A stretch of DNA of 64,000 nucleotides from Clonostachys chloroleuca (lineage: Eukaryota; Ascomycota; Sordariomycetes; Hypocreales; Bionectriaceae), in assembly GCA_037952775.1 (NCBI GenBank), contig JBANAY010000001.1:4216001-4280000 (forward strand). Direction: 5' to 3'. Every line of letters begins with the position of its first letter. Position 1 is the first letter of the stretch. The notes below the pieces were generated by a model. That model did no database searches. It saw nothing but the letters and a program-made list of their open reading frames with translations, and had not been told where the DNA came from. Below, piece after piece: positions 10,254 through 21,100 of the stretch. A program made the position numbers and the translations under genes.

Positions 10254-11203
10254 TCATGAAGACGCCCTAATTGCCGATCCCATGGGACGACGCTTGTAGT
10301 TAAATACAAGAGGGCCCGCATTGCTCACGCCGTAGCGCTTTGCGACCTCCTCATGCTGGACTGCGAAAGCATCCGCGATCCCAGTGTAGTGAAATAGCTT
10401 GCCGGTTAAGCTGAGTGAGGTGATGCGTGCCCATGATTCAATGTAGATAAAGAGGCATTTGTCCTCAGGAATGATGTAGAGGACCTTCAAGATATGCACA
10501 GCCAAACCAACAAAGAACCCAGTAGCCGGCCCGTTGGAGAAGATAAGTCGAGGGAACCTCAGTGTCTTGCACACATCGTTGGCGGGAGGTGACATCAGAA
10601 CCTGAAAAATGCCGTACAGGCTGACCAGAGCGGAGAAAGGAGTGGTCAGAAGAGATTGATGAACACGCCGAGCTCGGGCAACAACCTTCGTATCGTATGT
10701 CCCAGGCGACTGGCGCTCCTTCTCACATAGGAGCTTGACATCGTTCTCAAAGTCTGTCAGATGATTCAGGGACATGGTGTCGCCACTCGAGATGAGATAA
10801 CGTCTGTGGAAGTTTTCGAAGTGGCAGAATCCGTCATCCATCATCATGAGCATTTCTTTTGTGTGCCCACCAGATCCCAGGACGAAGAGATAGTAGTCGT
10901 GGGGCTGCTCTCGGGTCTTGACCCTTTTGCGGCTATGCGACCATTCCACCTGTCGTCGGCGCCGCTGGAGCGACAATTGGAAATGTCGTATCTAGAAACG
11001 TTCAGCGACAAATTGTCCCAAGAGGTGGGATACTTGATGCCACTTACGCTGAGGAATGATAGCAAGAGGGCGATGGCGAATGAGGAGGATTCAACGGGGC
11101 CCAAAGCGAAGGGCTGAACAGCAATGAAGCCCACGGCAATACCTAGTCCCCCAAGCGTGATAAGAATAGCTCTCGCGGCGGCAGCCTTATTTTTGGTTGC
11201 CAT
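10254..11203 (-). CDS. alg14: UDP-N-acetylglucosamine transferase subunit Alg14
   Basis: Exons 11048-11203 and 10254-10949 (98-bp intron, phase 0) encode 283 residues. Exon 1 gives an N-terminal membrane region with two hydrophobic stretches. Exon 2 contains the Alg14 signature YLFVLGSGGHTKEML, then FHRRYLISSGD and IFSNGPATGF, then IYIESWARITSLSLTGKLFH near the C-terminus. Alg14 anchors the catalytic partner Alg13 to the cytosolic face of the ER. Together they add the second GlcNAc to dolichol-PP-GlcNAc in N-glycan precursor synthesis. It converges on mS23 with only 83 bp between stop codons. Confidence 0.93.
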
Positions 11204-11682
11204 ATTGGCTCTTTTGATAGGTTTCAGCGCTTCAATAATTCCTCAAGCAACAAGTTGTAAGGAATGAGCTAGGAATGCCTCTGGACACCTGTCTATCTGG
11301 CAACCGTCAGACGCCGTTGTAAAGCTGAAAGAGGGTAAGCATAGGGGAGAAAAGATAGGAGCTATTATATTGTAGGTCTGCATCGGGCTACTCAATGAAT
11401 AGCCAGACTTGACCATCACAATGCTTCGCACTAGGAATAAACTGAGCTATTGTATTGAGGTTTAGGTTAGGCCTTAACATGTGGAGGCAGGAGAGAACGA
11501 CTCCAGTAGCACTAACAAATACATAAGTAAGCAGCCTCAGCCCAACTTTTGCCAATCATCACCTCAATCTCAGAAAAAAGTCACACAGAGGAAGGAGAGC
11601 CACGTTGAATTACATGACTTTACGTGACTATTTCCGGTTTCCTCACTTTATGTCTTCCTAGCCACTACCACCCTTTTTTTTT

Positions 11683-11727
<45 letters not shown>

Positions 11728-11779
11728 GGATGATGCAAATGTCAGCAGCTCTCAAGGAGGTATACAGGAGCAACAAGCC
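11204..11779. other. Intergenic region with long T tracts
   Basis: Upstream of alg14 and downstream of the Rho-like gene. It holds a T10 run (11674-11683) and a T38 run (11687-11724) separated by CAA. On the minus strand this is an A-rich tract starting about 55 nt beyond the stop codon of the Rho-like gene. No gene is seen. Confidence 0.5.
11687..11724. repeat. Poly(T)38 homopolymer (poly(A) on the minus strand)
   Basis: Thirty-eight consecutive T on the plus strand, with a further T10 immediately to the left. Such a run is hard to sequence, so its true length is uncertain. Confidence 0.8.
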
Positions 11780-13136
11780 TCAGAAGAGTCGACGTCTCTT
11801 CTTCGTTGTACCCCCGTGAGCCGCCAGATCAGCAGCAGCCGCCTCATTCATCCGCATAACTGTTCGCCTCGTAGCCTCTATCCCAACATCCTCAATCACT
11901 CTGTCCATCCCGTCCCCCGTCAGCGCAGAGCATTCCAAGTACCCTTCTGCGCCAATCTGCCCAGCGTGCCAAGCAGCCTTGTAGTGAAAGTTAGCAAAGG
12001 ATTGGGACAGTAGAGCGAGCTTCAAGAAGAAAGGATAGATATAACCCACATCGGCAGGGCACACGCAACACAGCGGAAACGGGGGAAACGAAGCTGGTGC
12101 GCGTGCCCTCCTCTCCTCTCTCTCTAGGAACCGCTGCTCCCGCAGGTCCTTCTTCATGCCCACTAGGTAGAGCATCGGCACAAACCTCTGGGTCTCGAGG
12201 AACCCATCCACGACGGCGTGATGCCACTGTATTCCAGGCTTAGCTCTCTTTCTTCCCCCCATGTGCATGCATCGCTTTTTGGACCAAGAGGACTCACCCA
12301 GGACATAATGCTAAACATGGAGATCTTTTCCATGGTGTCGAAACAGAGGAATATAGCGTCCCACTTCATATACGACAGCGTCGTTACCGCGTTCAGGTCC
12401 GGCGCCCCAGAGGTGTCCTACAGCTCAATCGTGGCCGGCTGCGAGTCATAAACCCGGTGGTTCTCGTATACCTCATAGCAAGTTCTGTTGATCGCCGTCG
12501 CCTGTTTGATGCACCCTCATAAGAAACTGTCTCTTCCAAAAGCAGCATGTCATGCCTTCAAAAAAAAAAAAAAAAAAAAAAACCAGAGGGAGAAAGAACT
12601 CACATCAGGGAAATATCCATATCGAGAGCGACTGCCGCAGGTCAGCATCTAGAAAGATCAACAAAACAGCAGCTTACAATAAAACATACAACAACAAAGA
12701 CGTCTGCCCAGAGTTCCTCGGCCCGACAAACAGGAAATTCAGGCGGATCGGCTCAGCGGTGATGAAAAACGGCTCCGGCGTCGTGCTTCTGGCCCTCTTC
12801 TCCTTGTACCCTCTGTGAAGCAGCCGTCGGAAGAAGCCTCGCTTGCCGCCAGGATGGTCGTCCCGCGCCGACCTCAGACCTAGGACCGTGGCTGGCCGCA
12901 CGGCTGCTGAGGCTTGGGCAGGTGTCGAGCTCCTCCCAAAGAGAGGCGTTGCAGCACGAAAGAAACTGAGACGCGTGGACGCTCTTCGGGAGGGCTCGGG
13001 ATTCTGAGGCGGGTGGAACGACTGTTTGGTGGTGAACGCGGAAACCGTTAGCTTCTTGGTTCCAATATGGGCATGTAGAATGGGATTAATGGCAAATTGG
13101 TGGAAATAATCATACCAGCTGCGTAGAAGGCCTCAT
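11780..13136 (-). pseudogene. Rho-like small GTPase gene with internal TAG (probable pseudogene)
   Basis: Six exons fit with good GT-AG borders: 13116-13136, 12690-13021, 12604-12631 (28 nt), 12298-12501, 12050-12226 and 11780-11977, in all 320 codons. The translation has a basic Ser-rich N-terminus, a P-loop region LNFLFVGPRNSGQTSLLF, RYGYFPD, TIEL-stop-DTSG, LSYMKWDAIFLCFD, YLVGMKKDLRE (the G4-like block), ECSALTGDGMDRV (G5-like) and a basic C-terminus KKRRRLF. This is a fungal Rho/Ras-type GTPase. Two oddities: codon 155 is TAG at 12418-12420 where Rho proteins have the Trp of ELWDT, and the P-loop Lys is Gln (near residue 113). There is no CAAX box. Splice sites and frame are otherwise intact, so loss must be recent, or the TAG is a base error or strain polymorphism. 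The exon model is mine. Confidence 0.7.
12560..12582. repeat. Poly(A)23 tract inside an intron of the Rho-like gene
   Basis: Twenty-three A on the plus strand, which is a T23 pyrimidine tract in the third intron of the minus-strand Rho-like gene. Confidence 0.8.
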
Positions 13137-14123
13137 TCCGAATGGACTTTCAGCAAAAGGATCTTCTCGTTCGACTCGGTTGGGGATGAAGCGACGCCAA
13201 GATTCGATGAACCTAGCCTGTTCCTGCGAGAAGGGAGCCATTGTGAGCAAGGTTTCGTCCGCATAGGTAAAAATTGCGAGATTGAGGTAGGAAGAAACTG
13301 TAGATGAATAGAGTGAAATTGGGCAGCCGATGTGGAGATCAAGTTCGAGGAAACGTGCTGGTCCGCTAACAGTTGGCCAGCACTGTTCACTTTCTACTCA
13401 CATTTCCAAGGCGCGTGCCCATCTACTAGGTGCTTCTGCATATGCAAGTACCTTGCATGCCATCACCCTTCAGCCATGAGCAATATGAAAAGAGGCACAG
13501 AAGAATGAGTCGTAACTAGGCCAGTGGGAAGGCCGCTATCATAACATTTTGTCTAACGCTCTAATCCCCAAATCCCTTGTTCCATCCCAAACCATCCGTG
13601 ATAAGACCAGAGAAGAAGAAGGAAAAAACTGCAAAAAACTGCCCGGGAATAAAGACTCGAAAAACTAAGACCAAGAAGTAGAAATGAGTTAAAAGGGAAT
13701 AGAGAAAAGGATCCCAAGAGACGAGGCAGGTGAAACTATCTAGCCATTGTCCCCGGGATTAGTATGCCATTGCGCCAAATTATAGCAAGGCTGCATGTCC
13801 GCTATGAATGGCCAGACTAGCTATGCAGTGAACTCCAAATCTTAAGAGGGGTATGAGCAATCATAAACATTGGGGAACTTGGAGGTCTCCAGGACCGTCT
13901 TTTACATCGCTAAACCCAAAAATCAAAGCCGGCCCCCGTTTGCGCCAAAAACGAAGCCAAAGTAACGAACGAAAATGACAAGAAAAGCAAGAACAACGCC
14001 GAAAAGCTGTGTCGCAAGGTCAATCCAACGTTCGAAGGACCTCGCCATGCTTTGAAAAAGGCGATGATAGACATAATTTCCTGCTGGCTGAATAGAAAAA
14101 TGCAACTTTCAAGTTGTTCATGT
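13137..14123. other. Region between kcs1 3' end and the Rho-like gene
   Basis: About 1 kb. It presumably holds the promoter of the Rho-like gene and the 3' UTR of kcs1. A 60-codon minus-strand frame at 13923-14105 ends in a hydrophobic segment; it is discussed as a finding but not called as a gene. Confidence 0.45.
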
Positions 14124-17100
14124 TTACATGCTGACGGCGCCTTCGTAGTCGAAAAATTCGTCCTCGTCCCCGTATCCGTTGATATCGTCGTGTAGCCGAC
14201 GGTGCTTCGGGTCTAATTCCTTTCTGACTTCCTTCTGGATCTGTAGAAAGTACCTTTTTAGGCTTTTGAGACCCTTCAGAAATCCGGCATCGGGCTCATC
14301 AGGGTGTTGCGGCGGACAAGCTTTATCCTGAACTCTATCATAAGGAGTCAAGCTGTTCGCAAAGTCTGCAATTTTGAAATCGATTTCCCCTTTGTTTCTC
14401 TTATTATATCTCGTAATCTCTTCAGTGTCCGTCGGCACGTCTGTAAGAGATTCATATGCTGTATCATAATCCGCCGAATCCTCCGAGGCGCCATCGTAGA
14501 ACATGAGAAGACTAGCGGCATAAAATCGGTAGCCCCGAAGACCTTGAACAATTTGCTCAAGTTGCGCAAGCTTTCTCAAGACAACGGGGATATGCCGCAA
14601 AATGCTCTGAAGCTCGTGACCATTGTAGAGGAAGTTTCGAAGAGTTGCCTTGAACTCGGCACCAGCCTTTAATCGACGGCCAAAGTACTTGTCCTGAAAG
14701 TCATACGATTCGCTTTGGGCATTCCAGACTTGAAGGCCGCAAATGCGCACGCCGAGCTCGGCAGATGTCGTTGTTCGGCATTTCTCCTGTTGCGACCTTT
14801 GCTTCTTGGGGCTTGCATCGACGCCATACTGCCGGGTGCCCATCTTCAAGTCCATCATGCAAGGTCTCTTCATACCAGCCGTCAAATCTTCCAAGAGCAA
14901 AAAGTACTCGACCCTGTCTCTCTGCGTCTTGGCCTCTTTGGGGTTGACAGGACGAGGTACTCTCTTATACTCGTCTCCCGGGCTTGGCAAGTCGTAGACC
15001 GCTACATCCGAGGTCTCAGCGAAATCTGTCCTTGCCGTGGTATCAATACCGTGAGCCCCATTAGTGCTCGGAATAACGTCCCCGTTCTGCGGAGGGGTAT
15101 GGTCCAATTCCCCAGCACCAATATCCTCATTGTCCCCCTTGTAGCCAGCGTCATCTGCCTCTTCAAAGTACTTGAGATCGCCTCTTGGTTCCTGAACATC
15201 CTTCGGCTTGCGACGGAGACCACCAGCAGAATACCGCCGTTTCTTCTTAGAAACGAGAGGTCTATCTCGAAGAATCTCGGGTTCTGGGGCACTGGTCCCG
15301 GTAAGATCCTTGACATCTCCTTCAGGTACCTGTTCGACGTCCAAAAGTGCTGTATGAGAGCCGAGGTCGCTCTGCGTGTGTCCAAACAGTGTAGCTGTTG
15401 GCGATTTGGGAAGGGTACACCCATGGAGCAAGGGCTCCTCGCCATGAAAGTCTCTATTCATGTTAGATTCCGAGTTTGACGAGCGCAGCAGCCGACGCAA
15501 AGTAGGTCGAGGGATTGACCGCTGGTGCGGCGGGCGGTGTCTGTGAACTTGTACTGGCTCCTTTAGGAAAGCATCGTTGAACACCTCGTTGCGTAGGCGC
15601 TTGTTGACAGTAGTAGCTCCCCAGCTATTTGGACGATCGTCCATCGGCGGCCTGGCCTGGACGGGGGCTTGCGTAGACGAATTGTCTGCCTTCATGGTAG
15701 AAATGCTTCGACGCCTAAAGTTGTTCGGTAAAGGGGTGGGTTGTAGGAGGTTTCGCGGTAGAATATGCCTATTGTTATCAAAGGTCACGGTTGGGATTTG
15801 TACATTAGCGCCTGCGAGAGACTGGCTAACAACACGGCCATGGCCGGCTGCCCGTGCTACAGGATCAACATCCGGCTTCCTCTGCTCGTCAATAGCGTCT
15901 TTTACTTTCTTCCGCTCCGAAGCAGCTACATCATCCTTCTTAGATGTACTCTTCCGGCGTGGTTGTTTTTGAAAAGTGACATTGAGGACGCCAATATATC
16001 TAAAAGGATCCGTTAGACACAAAATACCGTGAAACAGGGACAAAAGTAAGTCGGGTGGATGAAAAGCCTAAAATAGATGGCATGGGGATGGCGTACCTTG
16101 GTAAAAAGCGCAATAGATTACGGTGGTATCTCTCAATCGTTTCGTAAAATTCGTTTTCTCGATTGTTGAGTTGCTTGCAGACGGCTCTCTTCGAAAAGCG
16201 CCACAAGGTTGTGTGTCCTCCTACCTGGTGTTTATAAGGGATGAGCTGGATGGCCGATACTGGTTGGCTGACATCATGTTGATGGTCATGAACATGGTCA
16301 TCATAATGACTCGCGGTTCGTGCCAATGGTTGCACTGGCGGAGGATTGGTCTCATTGTCGTCTTCAACAGCGCATTCCTCGGAGGCTTCAGACTTATGGT
16401 CACTACGGCCTATAGACACAAGGCTTTCACGGGACCGAAACCTAGATAGCCGCCCTGTATGTTCCTCTTTATCGACCACAAGCTTTACCGGCTCAGGCTC
16501 GTCAGCTTTCACCAGCCAAGGGTGGGTCTCATCTTCCGAGAGAGACCTGTCGTGGGGAGCATGCCCGGGAGGCACATTGGCAGCATCCCTAGAGCGTGAT
16601 TCGCCAGCTTCCTGATGTGGAACAAACACAGCAGATGAGATCTTCTCCTCGCCAGACTCGTCGGCGTCCCCATCATCGGGGGATTCTCCGACCTCGGTAC
16701 TGTCACCTGATTGCACGCCGCGCATCTGGTCCACACTTTCGGCGCTGATGCCAGTGGACGGAGCCGGCCCCACATGACGTTTGGGTGACAACGAGCCAGT
16801 CTCCGTCGAATCCTCCTGGACTGGTGGTTGCAACCTCGGAATTGTCAATGAGGAGACGGTACTCTCATCAGCGTCAAACTTGGGGAGAGTGAAATAATCA
16901 AACTCCAATTCCTTGTCACCGGTCTTTGCCGACCGGGGGGTTATGATTGGCGTAGGCTTGGATGGTTTGTTGATGTCTTGGTCGTCACTAGGCTTTTCCG
17001 ATGGGTCAATTGGCCTCGGCCGCGCCTCTTCTGTCGTTTCGGGAGTTTGTCCTTGGATGAGTTCTTCGTTTCGCGCCGACGGGTCTTATCGTCGTGGGGA

Positions 17101-18189
17101 AGACCTTCTTTGAAAAACCTGAGGCTATAACTCGCTTTGCGACTTCGCGCATTGGGTTCCACCCCAGCCATGGCTTCCGCAACTGACTTCTCAACCAATC
17201 CATCCTCTTCCTTCCCTTCTACAGAGCCGATGGACCAGACCTTTCCCATTTTCTCGGCGGGTGGTGGCAGCATGAGCCTCTGCTCGGGAGGTTGCCTGTA
17301 GCGCGAGCCATTGTCCCTGCTAGCATCGCCGTTAGCAAGGCGTGACTGGCCCAGCAACGTAGGGCTCGCAAGATAGCTGTTGGTCTTGGTCGGCGTGGTC
17401 GACTCGACGGGGCTCGTGGTGTAGGAGCATGCCCTGTTCTGGTCAGGGAGGTAGGAATCTCGTTCAATGTCAAGCGAGGCGGAGGATCTGCGGGGGGCAG
17501 GACGACGGTATCGCGATGGCTCAGGAACATGTTCCCAGCGGTCGCAAAGGAAGGGTGGCTCAGAGATGAAGGAACACTGGACACAGCACGCCCAGGAAGC
17601 GGTACAGTCGCAGTAACGGTGGCCGGGGCGGCCATTATAGAGGGCTGGACTGGGTGGGGCGTTAATGGACTGTTATCGCCATTGTGTGCATTGGCTGTTG
17701 GACCTCGTAGCTTATCGGGGGGGGAGCAGGCGTCTTATTATTCTTATCGTGATCAGAGAGGAAGGGGGCAGAGGTGGAGGAGGGGGAGGCGTCGCACGGC
17801 AACTTGGTCGTCTGTCGGGTGCCAGCGGCGGGACTGTTATCTTTGTGCGAACTCGAGCCCAGCGTCGGGGCCTGCTCAGGAATGCCACGGGCGGAGGCCA
17901 ATGCCTTGGTCAGTAATGAGGGACCGGGCTGCCTCTGGGCGGCAGCGAAGGTGCGAGACTTTTTAATGTCTCCTGCATTACCTTGGGCTCCCTCAGGGGG
18001 AGCAGGCGATGTGTCATCGGTGGGAGGGGAGTGCATGGGAGGGTTGGCCAGGACTGTGTCTTCCCCAGACGCCTCGGGGCGCCGCACCGCTCTGTCTCCA
18101 ACTGCACCTACAGAGGCTGAGGCGGGACGTGCAAGGCCTAGCGGAACAGAGGGTGCGGCATTTTCAGAAAGGGAGTGCGGGCTGGACAT
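14124..18189 (-). CDS. kcs1: Inositol hexakisphosphate kinase Kcs1 (three apparent frame breaks in exon 1)
   Basis: Exon 2 is 14124-15999 and exon 1 is 16097-18189, with a 97-bp intron that restores [14 protein letters not shown]. The kinase core includes [17 protein letters not shown] at the end of exon 1, the IPK signature [14 protein letters not shown] (PxxxDxKxG) near 14850, and [11 protein letters not shown] near 14380. The long Ser/Pro-rich N-terminus with [13 protein letters not shown] is normal for filamentous fungi. Kcs1 makes inositol pyrophosphates (5-IP7) that control phosphate and stress signalling. In exon 1 the frame jumps at a G8 run (17717-17724), again at about 17545-17610, and at about 17081-17095. 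Each jump is repaired by one added base, giving about 1323 residues. The Met at 18189 was chosen because upstream codons lie in a low-complexity leader; an in-frame Met at 18450 is possible. Confidence 0.87.
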
Positions 18190-21100
18190 GAGCTGCGAAC
18201 ATTGGGGGTGCGCAGGGACGAATTGGCGGGCGTGGGTGGGTGATTCGCAGCGAGATAGAGGTTGGGGTTTTTTTTCGGTGGCATAAATTGGAAGGGAAGA
18301 GTTAGGTGTGATGAGAGAGACCGATGAGACAATCAACAGGTACCTGTGGGGAGAGGAAGAGGGGGTTGCGCTGAGGGGACTGAACCACGGGGCCTGGTGT
18401 GCCGATAGCAGGAAGGCTCCGGGCGGCGTCATCAATTGGCCAGTCGCCATGGCCGAGGAAGCACGACCTGCGAGTATCGGCCTTCAGTGGGAACAGAGCG
18501 CTGGGCCACAAGGCTGGCTCGTGGGGTCCTAGTGGCTGTCGGTCAGGCTCTGATTGCAGGACACCCACTGACCTACAGGGGGTGGCAATACCAGTTTAAC
18601 GGGCATGGACCGCTGGCACCGATGGATACCTGGCACTTCACAGGGCCTGTAGGTCCGCACCCCTCCGCCGGATGAAGAACAGCCGGCATGGCCTGTGCAA
18701 CTGCGTGTAAGCCACCCATGGTCAAGACGCTGAGCTCATCGGGCCTAATCGCCTGTCTGATAGGTACCCAAGCGGCCCAAGAGCCAAGGCGCCGTGTCTA
18801 GAACGAGCAATTTGCTTCTGACAAGGCCTAACATAAGGGCATCTATGATGGCTATGACGACAGACCGATTTCTTCTCTTGCGAAATGAAACTTGTTCTAA
18901 TTATCAAGCACCATATTGAGAGCAATGAGCGGCGTGGCAGAGGCGATCATATGGCACGACACGATTACTACGGCCCATGTGGGTGGGAATTCTCCAGTAT
19001 CATGCACAACTACGGAGCCTAGGCACATGATCTAGCATAAATAAAGTGCTCCGAAATGGTCGAGTCTCCATTATTTTGACATCCACCATCCTAGCTTGCA
19101 TTGTTATGGCACAACAGTCCTCACAGCTGTCTTGTGTGCTAGTCCTCGATTCCGACCGAGATGTATAGGGTAGCCTGCACCAAGGGCGGCGCAATCCCGG
19201 GAAGTTTTAGGCAAGAGCCACGGGTCGGAGCACTGCCTTGAGCCGGGGCTTGAGCTTAGCTTCCGACTTGCAACTTCTCTCCTTCAACCTCCCATCGATT
19301 TCCCCACGTGCATCATGGCTGCCACAGAATGAGCTGATGCCGGTTAATGCTCAGCATTCCCCCCAAGACCATCCACAGACACTCCAGGCCTCCTCTCCAG
19401 ACCCGCCATCCCCTCCGACTTCTAAGTTCCAGCCAAGACTCATCAAAGTTACGCACATACAGATGGAGCTGGGATGGGGCAGAGATCGGCTTGGCCTGGC
19501 TCGAGCGCGCTTCGTGCGAGGTGTCTTCCCTACGGTATGGATCATCTCCACTGATTCCGACATTGTGGACAAATCCATCCCGGTGGTTGGCTCTCCAAAG
19601 ATAGATCAATCGATCAACCCTTACTCTTCCCCTTGTTCGCAATCGGTAGCTCACATTGAATGCTGGAATTCATCGGCATTACCCTTTTCTGGCGCTCGCT
19701 AGACCATTGGGTTGTGGCACGGCGCTACACTGACCGACGAGTGTGCCATTAGCCAGGAACAACAGGGAGAAAGGCCAATGAGGGTTGAGTATTTGGGCCA
19801 GCATCTTCCTCCCGACACCGGAACGACGGAGCAGCCCTTCACGTCAACTCAAATCAATGTGTTGCATCGAGGATCCAAGACTGCAAGGGAAGGGCTACTT
19901 GCGTTGGAACAAGACCCCGCCCCTCGATACACAGCTTCGTTTGCGATCTCAAAATCGACCAAACTTTGTGGCACTCTCACAGTTGTCATGACGAACCCCA
20001 AAAGCATGAGGGTTTGGCATGTGCTTGCACCGTTGGCTAGCTACTAATGGATTGGGCCTTGAAAGTTTGCCCTCTCGCACTTGATCACAGATACGCCACC
20101 TTGGAAACTCTAGTAGATGCGATGTGCGTTGGCAATGTCTGGATGAATGCACGGCTTCCCCCCTCGAATTACGTGCTGCAGCGCCCGTCCACACCAATAT
20201 GAATTGGATGTTGCGGAGGGAAGGGAAGGGCGAGCGCAGCCGAAACAAGAGCTCATCCAAGACAAAACGCACGCTGAAGCTACGTGATAGGCCACTTGTG
20301 TCAGAAGCTTACCAGGGCTGGGAGCACGTTGTCCCATCCGCGATCTCAATTGGAGAAAACGGCGCGGCATGTACCCGAGATCTTCGCACACCCTGTCGCT
20401 GGCTCCCTTGGCTCGAATCCTTGCTCAAACAGTCTAAGTTGTCAAGCCAGGGAGAAGCTCAAAGCTTAGACAGGGTGGCGGATTTGTCCGCAAATCTCAC
20501 GCCTAAATGCTGGGGAATTCCTCTGTTGTTGAGCTGACAGGGCGATAAAGTGCGACCGAGGATGGCTGTCGAATCACAAATGACCAACTCCGCAACGTCT
20601 ACTTGCAATGGGTGTCTAACCCATCCTGACAATTAGGATCATGCCATCTAAAACGTGCCATGAGTTTTTACGGCACTTGCTTGAAGGTGCAAGAGATTCA
20701 TTATGTCCACTACGTCTAGAGTTCAATCATCAAAGGCCACTGCAGGCATCGAACCACTAGCAGATTTATTTTCACATTTATTTGGCACTATCGAACACAC
20801 TTGCACACGGGATTGCTGGATTGTCCTCGTGAGCTACTGGCTTGACCGTGGTGCGCTATTCGACCATCTTCCGTTTGAAGTTTCACTCCTCTGTCCAAGG
20901 AATGCATGGGCACAAACCCAACTAGACGGATGGAAGTCGTCTGGAAGCAAGGGAACACGAGGCCGCAATGTCGAGCTCGAGTCATCTCGCCTTAGCTGCT
21001 CTTGTCTCGTCTTTGTCTTGTTTAAATTCTTCCGAATTGAGGATGGCTCATGGACGTGCTGTCTGGCTATAACACCCCTGCGAAGACCGGGCTGAATCTA

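Noticed and set aside
11687..13136. Rho-like gene as a processed retrocopy with poly(A) tail
   Set aside because: Five introns with normal splice sites are retained.
17219..17635. 138-codon frame starting MAAPATV as a separate gene
   Set aside because: Its first part is a segment of kcs1 exon 1 displaced by a frame break; the rest is a shadow.
20730..20780. Possible tRNA B box (GGTTCGATGCC on the minus strand)
   Set aside because: Flanking bases do not pair into a T stem and no A box or acceptor stem is found.
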